DNA of 64,000 nt, taken from contig JAQFVV010000012.1 of NCBI GenBank assembly GCA_028023455.1, forward strand, positions 8,966,499-9,030,498, written 5' to 3'. Source of the DNA: Epiperipatus broadwayi. Taxonomy: Eukaryota; Onychophora; Udeonychophora; Euonychophora; Peripatidae. Below the pieces are notes generated by a model that was given only the letters and a program-made list of their open reading frames with translations, searched no databases and was not told the origin of the DNA. Below are positions 36,201-48,030 of the stretch, piece after piece. The translations under genes and the position numbers were made by a program. The stretch's first letter is position 1. Each line of letters starts with the position of its first letter.

Positions 36201-38224
36201 ATCCTGCAGATCAGTTATATAAAAAAGAGTTCAAACCTACTTGTATTCAACTAATGCTAAAATCAGAATTGTGAAACTATATAAGAAACATTTATTTTAT
36301 TTAGAGTGAAAAGCCTTCTAAACTAAAAAAAACAAACAATTATAACAGAAATTAAATTGATTGTAACTTTTCTCTGTTTAATATTTATAAGGTAGCTTTA
36401 AATAGGTTTTAAATTTTTCTTGGCTTTTATTTAACATTAATGATAACACATATATATTTATTGATTTATTTTTTGTCAATTTTTATTATTATTAAAATTA
36501 TTAGATTTATAGAATAATGGTAATTTAAAAGTAATAATTTTATTGTGATGCAATCTGTATTTCATGTAAGCATACTGGAGCTCTTGGTTTAAATTCAGTA
36601 GAGTTAAATGACTTTTCTCTGATATGAATACATTTCCATCTGAATATATATATTTACGCATGTGACTTATACGGAAATATATCATGATTGTAAATGCTGC
36701 AAAGGCTGTAAATACATTTTGTTTATTTTTTTAATATTATTTATAAAACTAATTGTTCATTTTCTCTCTTTCATTCTAAACCTATTTAATATGATTTATC
36801 ACACACTCAGATATAAGGACATGTCAAACAAGCAATTGAGTGTATTATACCAGTTTCATGACTGTTCCCAGAAGTGTTACCAAAAGCATTCTTTCAATAT
36901 AAAAATGGCACTAGAAAGAATTGTTCTTAAAATGTTCACAGTTGTGAGAGCTCATCACTTTACCTTCTGAATACCACTATGATATAAGATGATTAGGAAA
37001 TATAACTGACTTTTGATTTGATCATCATCATATAGCATGATAAGATAATTTACAAGCAAATAATGCATGTATTTAATACATTTTTGAACTGGCAACTAGA
37101 AATCATTGATGTACTCATTGAGCTAAAAAGTGCTGGCTTGATGTATAAGCATACAGGTTTGGTTTATATTTTGGTAAGCGAAGTATGGCATGAGTAAATC
37201 ATTCACTTGAAGTGCCCAGTCTGATATGTACATTTTAATGCTGCAAAGTGCTTGGTTAAGTTATTTACAGAAAAGTTCTAATATAAGGCTAATAGGTCAA
37301 CATTTTTATTAAAGAATTAAAATTGATTTTTGACAAAACATTTAAAACAACCCCCCCCCCCAAAAAAAAAAATATCAAATACATAAATATAATTTTAAAT
37401 TAAAAATTTTGTCTACTATTTTTTAAATAAGTTTTAATGTTATTATTTATTTTATACCTTTCATACCAATTATTTTTAAAAACATGGCAGTATTCTTCAC
37501 ACCAAGGAGTCACTCACCATAAACTTAAAAAAAACAAACAAGTGTCCAAATGACTATTTAAGTTACTTATTAATGATTACTGATAACATATTTTAAAATG
37601 TTGAACTTGTAAAATAACAAACTATTAAATACTTACATGAAACTTTTAGTTATTGACTAAACAAATAGTCATAATCATTAAACGATTGTTTATAAAATTT
37701 GCAACAATTTTTAATTTATATATATAATATTAATGATTGTATTGTAGAAATATACATAACTAAGCACATATCAAATTTATATCACAACTATTTACCAATA
37801 CAAAAGTTCCAGAACATCTCTTACTATGCATATATTTTATAAATAACCTTAACAGATATCCTTATTTTTGTTGACTATTTGATATTCTATATTATAAATA
37901 CAAATTGCTCAAATACAAAGCTTGAATTTATTAGCAATCAAATTTACAACTCTACAATGTTTAATGCATTAATGCAATGACAATCTAAATTTTAAACAGG
38001 ATAAGTACATTTCTACCTTGTGAGATAGAAATGGTCCCCAGCTTGGAAAAAGAATGGTGTAATGTCACATTAAAAATGAATAATGATAATATAATAAAAT
38101 GCACAATGCAGAAATGCAAAGTAGAAAGATAAGAGATAACAAAACTGCAATAAATTAGATTGGCTAATTATGTTCCACTTTAAAACCATTAATTATTGCG
38201 CACACAATATATATATATATACAT
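33294..38224. other. unassigned AT-rich DNA
   Basis: No gene or named repeat in about 5 kb. Pure C runs at 34361-34372 and 37351-37361, and many A/T runs. CGCGCAAATTTACGTCA (34372-34388) resembles CGCGCACTTACGTCA in the hairpin loop at 59684-59698. The 102-codon plus frame at 36662-36970 has no recognisable domain. Confidence 0.45.
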
Positions 38225-38607
38225 TTCCGTTCTTATCAATCTAAAAATCCATGAAAAAAATATAATTCAACATATACTTCTGGAGAAGATTAATTATTAT
38301 TTGCAGAATGTCAAGGAAGATCGTATTCTTCTATATCATCACATCTAAAAAAAATACCTTTCTGGGTTTAAATTCTTATAAGAACTTGGGTTTGAAATGA
38401 AATAGAATGCCCTTTAATAAAATCCAACAAAAGAGTTATGAGATAATGAAGAAAACTTGTTTAGCCTTGGGATGATTGTTAATTAGTAATAATTGATAGT
38501 TTCCTGGCAACATCAAAAGGTAAAGTTATCTCTGTTTCATGGATATAATCACTTAATTTCCATTCTTTATCAAATTAAAAATCCATGAAAAAAATATAAT
38601 CCAATAT
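38225..38607 (+). repeat. short direct repeat pair, about 50 bp each
   Basis: TTCCGTTCTTATCAATCT and AAAAATCCATGAAAAAAATA at 38225-38273 recur as TTCCATTCTTTATCAAAT and the same second word at 38557-38607, about 330 bp apart. The second word is identical over 20 bases. Nature unknown: an old duplication or the ends of a degraded element with terminal direct repeats. Confidence 0.6.
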
Positions 38608-40596
38608 ATATATATAAGCATGTGTAAAATAATATTTAAACCAAAAGCAGTCATCCACTATTTGATTCTACTATAGTCATTATTGTAAGCAAAACTAATT
38701 AATGAACATCAGATGGTAAGTTCAAGCCTCCACACCAGTTTCTTTTGGTATTTAATAGAAGATTCTAGATTAGAATGATAGTTTGTAATGTCATTTATAT
38801 TATGATGAAATTGAGAATATAAAACATTTATTTTTGGAATGGAGATTGTTGAAAGAAGAATAGGATGTTATAAGAGGAATGACAAGAGAGAGATTTTTTT
38901 GTTTAGGCATATATGACAATAACATAAAATCTGTTATTTGGTCATATAATTTTGTTACCAAGAATGGTAGAATTAGTTTGAGATGAAATTATCCATTCCA
39001 CATATATACATATATAGAATATGCCAATATTTTTCATTAAAAGCTATTAATGATTGAACAAAAAAACTGAAAAATACCGATAAATGTCTGTCAATGTTAT
39101 TAAATAGTGTGACCAAAATATCATGTTGTTTAGAACGAGGAATAATCTTGATTTGAAGATCATTTATCATCTTTCATATTATACACACGCTTGTAAAAAA
39201 TAGCACAGTAATAGACTTCCAGATCCAAATCTAGCTTAAGTTTCCTGAATCAATTCTCAACTGAATAAAGAAAAAGTAAATAAAAATCTGAACAATTGAA
39301 AGAAACGTTTTGTGCTCAATCTCTTAAGCAAGTTAATCATGCAATTATTAATTTTATTTAGTATTACATATACAGATTTCCAGAAATTTAACCAAAAGAA
39401 TTGCAGATGGTATCATTTATAATCCCATCTAGAAATAAAATAACTTAGCCAGTCAGATGTTTGTTTCTTGAGTTTATTTTTTTATCATTATTATATATAG
39501 GGTGCCTTTATTCAAATAGTTTAAAACAAAATTTTATTTAATAGCAATAGTCCTATTCACTCTTCTTGAACACACCCATATATATAACATCATTTAGAAA
39601 CATTACAGTGTTGCGGCCATGTTTATAATATAACTAACTAAAATTTTAAAAGAAAATGAAAGATTGATAGAATTAGCAGAGCAATATTAAAATAGCACTA
39701 AATGCAGTATTTTTTCTTTATTTCTTTCATCAAATGTCATTAGATTAAAGAAAAGAATGAAAACTGAAACATGACAATTAAACAAGCCGTCAGAAGATAA
39801 AACATTCTTCAGCTGCAATAATAAACAAAAATCGAGATTCAACTGTCAGCCAGTCAGTCTTCATCTCAATTTAAAATGTTCATTAAATTACAATATGTCA
39901 AGGAAATAATTATGTACAATTAATTAAAATACATTGCAGTTAAAACATTTTAAAGTATTTAAATGTACCCCATCTTTGAAAATATAATTAATTAATACAT
40001 ATTTGTGTAGATATGTTTTAGTTTTTCTCTTTTTATATGTGTATATATATGGTGAGATTCTATGAGCAGTGTAGAAACATGCATTTAACAGTGATTGCAG
40101 AATGATGAAATGAATTAAAATACTACAAAATAGCTTATGTAATCAATTTCATCATCACTCTTTTATCTTAAAGTGCAATGTATAATATTGATAAGTAAGT
40201 TTATTCTTAATCTTATGCAAATATCAAGTAGTTATGAATAAAAGGTGATGATGCAATATTTTCAAAATGCTACACCAGGATTCTGGCTGATTTTATTTTA
40301 ATTCACTTGTTTCTTCTGCCTAAATGAAGGATAATAAGCAAGAGAAAATAATCACAGACAGCTGAGGTATTATTGTCATGTCATCTAACATCCCCTGATT
40401 GTTTATTATAAGCATAAATAAATGTCATAATAGTTAAAAAAAGAGAAAAATTAATCATGAGCCCAATACTTGTACAATTTTCTCAATATCAGGAAAGATT
40501 GAATCATATTATAATCCTGTAATTACTTAGACTTATACTCTCTGAAAAAATATTCTGATCTTGCTTGAGAATTCAACAGTTGTTTAAAAAATTTTT
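38608..40596. other. unassigned AT-rich DNA
   Basis: No gene seen. Weak tRNA-like text near 38705-38745 (GGTAAGTTCAAGCCTCC) is not enough for a call. Confidence 0.45.
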
Positions 40597-40662
40597 AAGT
40601 TCCATCTAGAATTGAATTCTAGTCTTCAAATCATCAGTATGACAATAGCCACTACACTACCA
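40597..40662 (-). repeat. possible tRNA-derived SINE, family 2
   Basis: On the minus strand: TAGTGTAGTGGCTATTGTC (A-box region), then TGATGATTTGAAGACTAGAA and a B-box-like GAATTCAATTCTAG. It resembles the 20709-20803 element (GGTGTAGTAGTTAGTAC ... GTTTGAAATCTGAG). No A tail is evident. Confidence 0.4.
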
Positions 40663-40963
40663 ATAATCTAATCTAATATTACAATGTGAGATATTTTCTT
40701 AGTTCTGTTTTATTTTATGAAGACTGATAAACAACATCACTTTAATTATTTAATAATATTTCCCTAATCAAAAAAAGGTTATTTATAATTATATGTTGAA
40801 CTCTTTCCATCATCTAGTTATTACTTGTTAAATTTCTTTAGAAAAATTCAAACTTTATTTAGACTTTTCATATACATTTAACTATTAGCAATGCAACACA
40901 GTTGAATGTATTTGGAAAGTTTAAATAAATTTTGATTTTTTAAAAAATACTTAACAGTTAATT

Positions 40964-41214
40964 AAGATATTTATTTTATATAATGTGCGATGTTTTAAAC
41001 TGTAATAATAATCAGCATTAAGCTAATGCACATGCACTTTGTGGATTTTAAACAATAAATGAATACTCTCATTTTTCAAATATAAGATAAAGTCTTTGTA
41101 AAAGAATAGAATGAATCCACCTATTCTTTCAACCCAAACATTTAAGTATGAGAGTATTCATTTATTGTTTAAAATCCACAAAGCGCATGTGCATTAGCTT
41201 AATGATGATTATTA
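40964..41214 (+). mobile_element. hairpin element HP-D, 13-bp target repeat
   Basis: Direct repeats TTAACAGTTAATT lie at 40951-40963 and 41215-41227. A 38-bp head (with TTTATTTTATATAATG, like the head of HP-B) is followed by arms 41002-41072 and 41148-41218 that differ at very few positions (CAG/CAT, CAC/CGC). The 75-bp loop carries a second stem, AAAGAATAG (41101) with CTATTCTTT (41121). Shares the word AATAAATGAATAC and its neighbourhood with HP-B. No coding. Confidence 0.85.
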
Positions 41215-41269
41215 TTAACAGTTAATTCTAAATGATGGAAATACTCGGATTTATAATCATAAAAAAAAA

Positions 41270-41363
41270 GTCAAGCATTGGTGGTTGAGTGGTTAGCAAC
41301 GCTGCCTTACAAGCAGTTGTCCCGGGGTTTGCTTCCAGGATGAAGCTTTGACATAAAAAAAAA
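41270..41363 (+). mobile_element. minimal tRNA-derived SINE
   Basis: Starts GTCAAGCATTGGTGGTTGAG, so it keeps the full 5' end, then GGTTAGCAACGCTGCC, ACAAGCAGTTGTCCC, a decayed B box (GGGGTTTGCTTCCAGG), GAAGCTTTGACAT and an A run. Older than the 22137 copy by its B-box changes. Lies 43 bp beyond HP-D's right direct repeat. Confidence 0.8.
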
Positions 41364-42062
41364 CAAGAAACAACTACACAATGTTATTACAAGTAACATG
41401 ATATCATATACTTGCAAACAAAAAGATTTACTGTTGCAATTATTAAATGCATTTAAGTTTATGTTAAGACATGCCAAAAGTTAATCTGGGTTACTTTTTT
41501 GTTACTCTGATCTTGAATATATTATAAATAAAGTCAGTAGCAACTATCATTAAGTTTGCATTAGCTATAATGCAGTATATTGTGTGTTAGATATTTATTG
41601 TATAGACAACCATTAAAAGCATAACCCCTTACAGTTTGCATTTAGTTTACCAGGTAAACTCTAGTGAATCAATAGGAATATGACTTTTATTAATGACATC
41701 TAAAAAATATTTCTGAAGTCATTAAGGATCTTACTTCAAAATTTTAAATGAATATATGTTGGATGGATATAAACAAATGAAATACATTAATAACAATAGT
41801 AGCAATTAAAAAAACACTACTAGTTAAGACCACCAGCTTACAACAACAAATTCTGGAGCTAGAATTCCAGTTGGGGGGGACGGGGACGACTGCCCTTTGA
41901 TCAAAGTTTTTCATTTCAAAGTGTAGCCTCTGAATTATTTAATTGGATATTGTTCATGTAATTGTTATAGAGGAAAACCAGCAGTAAGAGATCCATTCCC
42001 CTGAGAAAATATAATAGCACTTCTGTTAGATAATGATGAAGAAAAAATTAATATTTATGATT
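41364..42062. other. unassigned AT-rich DNA
   Basis: One patch, 41820-41900, has tRNA-like text (GTTAAGACCACCAGC and GAGCTAGAATTCCAGTT) followed by GGGGGGGACGGGGACG; too diverged to call a SINE. Confidence 0.4.
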
Positions 42063-42570
42063 ATCATTATATCAGAAGGGATTTTAACTCAGACTTTCAA
42101 GTTCCCTATAGCCATTCACTCCATCTTATACAAACTATACACATGACCACATAATGTGAAAAGGATAAATTATCTCCAAAACACATATTTTGTGCTAAAC
42201 CAGCATTCATCAGTTGGTCCAGATCATCATCTCCCACACACATATATAATCAGTGATCAGTTTATATTAAGATAGCAAATCTTCAAACTTTAATCTTCTC
42301 CATCCTCCAACTCTTCAGTCAAGCATACCATTGATCTGGACCAATTGATGAGTGCTGTTTTAGCATGAAATATGGATATTGGAAATCATTTGATCTTTTT
42401 CACAAGCTTAAGAGATAGAGTCATGTGATCTATGAATTAATCTATGACTTTTATTTTGACTATGTATGTAATCATATGCATCGGTTATATAAAATGGAAT
42501 GGATGGCTGTAGAAAACTTGAAAGTCTGAGTTCAAATCTCTTCTAATTACATTAAATTCAGTACAGATAA
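42063..42570. repeat. family U palindromic copy
   Basis: Left arm 42070-42270 (AGAAGGGATTTTAACTCAGA, GGATAAATTATCTCC, CATCTCCCACACACA) pairs with the right arm 42335-42555 (GATCTGGACCAATTGATGAG, AGTCTGAGTTCAAATCTCTT). Both arms match the cluster at 23845-25560. The right arm is interrupted at 42404-42463 by a foreign segment (next entry). Confidence 0.8.
42404..42463 (-). repeat. solo head of hairpin element HP-A inside a U copy
   Basis: AAGCTTAAGAGATAGAGTCA, then GTGATCTATGAATTAATCTA and TGACTTTTATTTTGACTA are the reverse complement, with two differences, of the HP-A head (29151-29213). In other U copies the flanking text TTTTTCACA and TGTATGT is contiguous, so about 56-60 bp were inserted here. 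No hairpin arm is present and no clear target repeat is seen. Confidence 0.75.
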
Positions 42571-44189
42571 TATACTTGTATTTAATTATTGAATACCATT
42601 ATAGTTTACTTCATTGTTTCATTTTAGAAACTTTACTGAGATATTCTCAGAAAAAAAGGTAGTAATTTAATGAAGAAAAAATATAAATATGCACAGGTAT
42701 ATTTGCTGATATCTTATTTTTGTGAAATAATCCTGAACCTCTTTGTTAACTGGTCTGATATCTAGTTAATTTAAAGTGAGTATTCTAATAAAACTATGCA
42801 CCTATTTTCATACTAATTGATGTAACACAGTAAAAGATGTTTCTAGAGAAATTAATTATAGCATCAGTTCTAAACAAGTAGCTCTTGATAAGTAAAGTTT
42901 TCTTCATGTCTTTCTTAAATAAAACATCTATAATTGTGTATTTTTTATATTTAATATGTTAATAAGGTAATTATTTTTGATCGACAATTAAATGCTCAAG
43001 TATATGTTTTAAATTTTTCATTAATGGGAACAAATAATATTTACTTTCTTTTATTTTATTATTTCAAAGTCATTATCTTTTAAAGACTAAAGCATTGTCT
43101 GATAGTTATAGAAGACCAGAATCATTCTCTTCAAACGGTAAATTAAGTAAAATTTATTTTAAAAAAAATATGGAAAAGACAAGTTAGCTTAGGGAGAAAT
43201 CTCACTATTTACAAAGTTTTCAGAACTGAAATAAGATTCAGGGAGAAGTTATGAAGAATAGAACTTCATTATTAATTTTTATATGTATTATAAGAGATGA
43301 CTATGAGAAATTTCTCAAGTATTACAAAAGTAAAAAAAATCAGTTATTATGTATTTTTAAAACAACAAGTATTTTGTGACCATATCTTATATTTTGGTTA
43401 TTGTTTAAAAAAATTGTTAGAGAAAAAATCATATATTGAGATATAAGCATTACCATAAGAATAATCTAACAGGTTTACACTGCATTAGCTGCTTTTTTGT
43501 AAATTAGAACTAATTATTTATTTCGATGATCTGATATGCAAGGATCATCATGACAAGTCATTTAGATCAATACATTTTGATTTCAGTCTTGAAAGCTCTA
43601 TAAATTCAAACAAATCCTTAATTTTCATGTGACATTTAATATTTTTGCTGACCAATAGACATTAATAAATTGCCATGTAAAATATTATATGGAATTTAAT
43701 GTGACTTGATGATCATCCAAAATAATCTAAATTTATTATTATTAAAGTATTAAAATATTTGTTAATTTTAGATATTCAATTGCTGAAAACAAAGAAAGTT
43801 GTTTAACTTGAGATATTCCAAACATTGTGAGCAATATACTGACTGCTACTTGTAAAATATGCTTTTCGGTAATTTCATATTGCTTGCATTTTGCTATTCT
43901 AAATGTAACTTTGTATAATGCTAGAAAGGCTTTTGAAATGAATTATAAAGTACATCAAACACATATTTTTGAGATATTCATTCTTTTAAAATTATAGGCA
44001 AAAAATTTACAATATTTATCTACAAATTGTTGTAAAGAATTGTACAATAGGTTCAATTTATTGCAGAATATTTTTTATGCAATAAATATCTTGAAACAGA
44101 TTAAACATTGACATGTTTTTTTAATGTATATTATTTTGTATTAGAAATGGTGAGACTACAATCTTTATTATTGTTCAGTATATATGTAG
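42571..44189. other. unassigned AT-rich DNA
   Basis: No gene or repeat recognised. Confidence 0.5.
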
Positions 44190-44285
44190 ATAGAAAATGG
44201 TCTGGGACAACTGATGTGTGTTGGTTCAGCATGAAATGTGCATCTTGGAAATCATGTCTTTGGCCATATGTTTAAGATTACATCC
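44190..44285 (-). repeat. family U fragment
   Basis: GGTCTGGGACAACTGATG, TTGGTTCAGCATGAAATGTG and TTGGAAATCATGTCTTTGG correspond to the reverse-arm text GATCTGGACCAATTGATGAG ... TTAGCATGAAATATG ... TTGGAAATCATTTGATC of other U copies. Isolated and diverged. Confidence 0.6.
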
Positions 44286-44869
44286 CTCCACAAGGTGTTG
44301 AAAACTACATTACAGATATGTTCATTATTGTCCATTAGAATTTTTCAAATAAAAGAGGGAGGAGTTGGATCTCAAAAAGGTTAGATTAAAATTTGCTGAA
44401 AATAATATTTTTCAAGATTAAAAACTAACTAAAACAAAAAAAAAGCAAAATGCTTTCAATAAAGCAAGTAAAGCAGTTATTAAAGTTGTTTAATAATTTA
44501 ATATGAACATAATGTTAAAAAACAATCATTCTCATAAGTATAGAAAGCAATAAATGTAAATTTACTTTTTTGAAAGATCATTCTTACATAAATTATTATT
44601 TAACTTTGTATTCTCCTTCATTTACATTTTTTTCTAGTGAGCAAGATTAAATAGTTAGATTTGGTGATACTTAGCTTTTAGATAAAACAGCATGCTTTAT
44701 ACAAACATTTTTTAAAAATAGTAGTGAGATTAGTCTTACTTCAGATTACAAAATTATTTCTCATTATTCTCTTTACAGTGTCTGCTACTTCACTTTTTTC
44801 AAAAGCTGAATCAAGAATGATTCCATGACTACACTAGATACTGAAGTCTAATGCTTTAACTTGTACCCA
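44286..44869. other. unassigned AT-rich DNA
   Basis: No gene or repeat recognised. Confidence 0.5.
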
Positions 44870-45510
44870 TCTTATGGAACAATCTTGTATCCATCCAATC
44901 ACATATTATCTCAGTCATAACATCATCAAACACTAACTGAGTTTATTTTTACAAAAATATGATTTCCCTCCTTTTTTTCTTTTAATAAAAAAATATAATC
45001 AATTATTGAAATTCCTTAGTTATTTATATTTTTTCTCAATTACCCCCTAAATAATATAATCCTTTAATTATACTTTGATTTGAAAGATAAAGTACTTGTT
45101 TTTAGAGAGGCAAAGATAAAAAAGAAAAAAACAACTTTAATTAATTAAAAAAATATCTCTTAACAAAAACATTAAAACATTATTTTTTCTTTTCTTTTAA
45201 AAACTGATAAGTAATACATAAAACTTTATTTATTTATCTCTCATTATTTGTTTTAAAAAAAAAATTAAAAATAGGTAAATGAAATTAATTGAAGAAAAAG
45301 GGAAATTTTTTTTCTTTTATTATGGTTTTCTCTCTCCTTTACAACTATCCTTAACAAGCTATAAATATTCACATTCTTATTATTTAAAAAATATTTGGAA
45401 TTTTACATTATCAATTAAGGAATGTAAAATCTTTAAATAAGTTAATACTTGTTATTATGAAAAAATATGAAAGAAATAATCCTTTTCGTTTCCCCCTTCT
45501 AAATTTATTT
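44870..45510 (+). repeat. possible dispersed repeat R2, copy 2
   Basis: Loose partner of 5960-6590: TGGAACAATCTTG, a pyrimidine-rich stretch, ACATAAAACTTTATTT, AATAGGTAAATGAAA and a final CGTTTCCCCCTTCTAA. Patchy similarity in AT-rich DNA; treat with caution. Confidence 0.3.
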
Positions 45511-47439
45511 GTTTTAATAAGCTTGTAATATCTGACATGGCAGTAATTTTAAAATTAAATGTAGTAGGGGTGCATGTATATATTAGTGATATTATATATG
45601 AATCCATATTATTAGCTAATGGCCATGGAAACAAATGTTGCAGATAGAATGGTGTAACACATCTAAGTTACTATTAATAATCTGCTGCTTAAAGTGGTTT
45701 CATAATGTCAAAAATCTTTATATTTTTAAAAATAATCAATTGATAAAAGATATTTGATCAATAATTAGTAACATCTTTTCAATAAACTTTGACATATATT
45801 ATATCAAGATTCATTATTTACACACTACTCCAGAGCAATATATTGTGAGGTTCAGTAATTAGCATACATTAGATGGTATAGTGCTATTAAATGCCCATCT
45901 ATAGAATGGTTTATGATTTTTGCCTTTGTCAGGTAAGACTAGGTTTCAAAGCTAGATCTAATGTTCTTATGCAGAGTAATCACCATATACTCCTTTGTTA
46001 TAGCACACATATAATGTGAAATGAAAAAAACTATTTACAAAATTCTAAGAAACTAGATCAGCTATTTTGGCTCAGTATCTTCTGTAGTAGTCAGAAAAAC
46101 TAATATTTATTTAATTGGTAATCAAATCTTGAGTATATACATTTTATTAAAAAATAAGTTTAAAAAAACAGTCAGTGTGTTAGTTTCACATTCACTTCAT
46201 AATCAATGTTGGTAAGAAAAAAAACAATGATTTTCAGTTTTGGACAACATATAGAAAAAAAGTAAACTAAAATGTGCTCTAGTTGCTTCCCAGATACAGC
46301 TGTTTTTCAAAAATCAATTGATAAATTTGATATATTAAATAAGAAGTCAAAAAAGATAAATAACAAAAAAAAAAAACATGACAACAATAACCATATTTAA
46401 TAATAAAACTTTCTGAAAATAATAATATTTTAACATCAAATCAATGCATGATGATATAAACAAATAAAAATATTTTAGAAATAGGCCAAATAGAAGTCAA
46501 CAAGAAATATAAGTACTAATTTAATAAATATAAATATAAATGTGGGTTAATCATAAGCAATCCATAAGAAATGAAATTTCAAAATGTGATTTTTGCATGA
46601 AAAATAAAAAGTCATGGTTAACCATAAAACGTTTATAGGTGAAAATGTGTGTTTACATCAATAACAGTACTAATTAAATATATGGTACTAAATAACATTT
46701 TATCAAAGAGGTCAAATGCAACTTCATAAGCAATTACAGAAATCAATCAGTATAGGAGAAAAAAAAATGCAAAACATGCTTATCACAAAATATATAAAGA
46801 TAAAACATATACTGTATTTAGTAAAATTCTAATTTAGTCACAAGTTTCATTATTTTCATATTGCATAACTGAATGATGCTACAACATTAGATCCCATGAC
46901 AGGACTCAATCATGTAACAGTTAACACAGCTCAACTGCTTTTCAATCAGCAAATACTACTTAGAAATATTGTTGCTATAAAACATTTATTACAGTATTTT
47001 TTACAAATTAAATGTATTTCTTTTATATTAATTATGCATTCATTCTAAATACATTATTTTCCGATTATATTATTATCAAATGAGAAAAAAGATGAATCAA
47101 ATAAAATAAAATACCAAACAAAATATAGAAAAACTGAACTATATTATAGAAAAAACCAAAATAAGATAAATAAAACAAAATTAAATGAAAAGAATTAATC
47201 AGATAGAAGCATAACCAGATTACTAGTAATAAAAATTATGATACAGCTTTAAAAAGATAGTGATATTAAATAGTAGAGGTAGTAAATAAACTAGATGGAT
47301 TCAAAGAAAATATTAATTCTTTTACTAGATTTGAAAAAGAAAAAAGGATTCTAACCCCAAAATAGAGATTTTTTTAAAAAAAAAAGCACGCAGTACAAAA
47401 GAAAAAGTTTATATTAACTTAATCCTAGAATAAGTTAGA
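45511..47439. other. unassigned AT-rich DNA
   Basis: From about 46340 the plus strand becomes purine(A)-rich, as is common for LINE sense strands, and may be an unreadable 5' part of the LINE remnant that follows. A tRNA-like patch near 45855-45960 is too weak to call. Confidence 0.4.
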
Positions 47440-48030
47440 TAAAACAGAAATAGATGAACCAACTAATAGAATTGCAAAAGATATTAAAAATAACATTAAT
47501 GCTAAGATTGGAGTAGAAGATGATCAATCATAATTTTAAAAGAAAATATTACAATAGTGTTACAGAGAAAAGTAAGTATAATAGGTATAGAAAATAAATT
47601 AGACAAAGTTGCAGAAAATTAGAAATGTTCAAATTCATTCAAAAGAAATAATTAGCAATGAAAAATCTCAAGAGAATAAAATGATATTATCAGACAGTTA
47701 TCAAGACACAATAGAAGAGAAAAACAGTGAATTACAGTTTGGAATGAAAGCTATAAAAAAAAAAAATCAAAGTAAAGAAATAGAAATTATATGACCTATA
47801 GAATTAGTAATATATGAAAAAATATTTTAAAGAAACAGATAAATAGGCTTAAAAATATCAGTATGTTGGCAGAAATAAAACAACATTAGGGTATCTAAAT
47901 AATAGAAATGATCAAAGAAAATTGGAAATAAATTGTGGTAAAACAAAAACAAAAAATATGTGTAGACCGGAGAAATGTAAAGTAGACTTGGTAAATTTCT
48001 CAAGAATGCAAAACTTTACTCATATACAAG
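47440..48030 (+). pseudogene. LINE reverse-transcriptase remnant with internal deletion
   Basis: The plus frame from 47609 reads ...SELQFGMKAIKKKNQSKEIE, a stop, then PIELVIYEKIF. This matches the start of LINE RT domains (E-x-x-x-A-I/L-K-x-x-K-x-x-K-A-x-G-x-D-x-I-P-x-E-L). Soon after, at about 47905-48000, the text LEINCGKTKTKNMC and KVDLVNF matches the segment after the catalytic FADD box (GLKINVKKTKVMF in the RTE copy of this window). The central palm, including both catalytic boxes, is missing, so an internal deletion separates the two. Multiple stops. RTE or L1-like; not the same copy type as 60966-63157. Confidence 0.5.

Noticed and set aside
36662-36970. 102-codon plus-strand frame
   Set aside because: Hydrophobic and Cys-rich by AT bias; no known domain.
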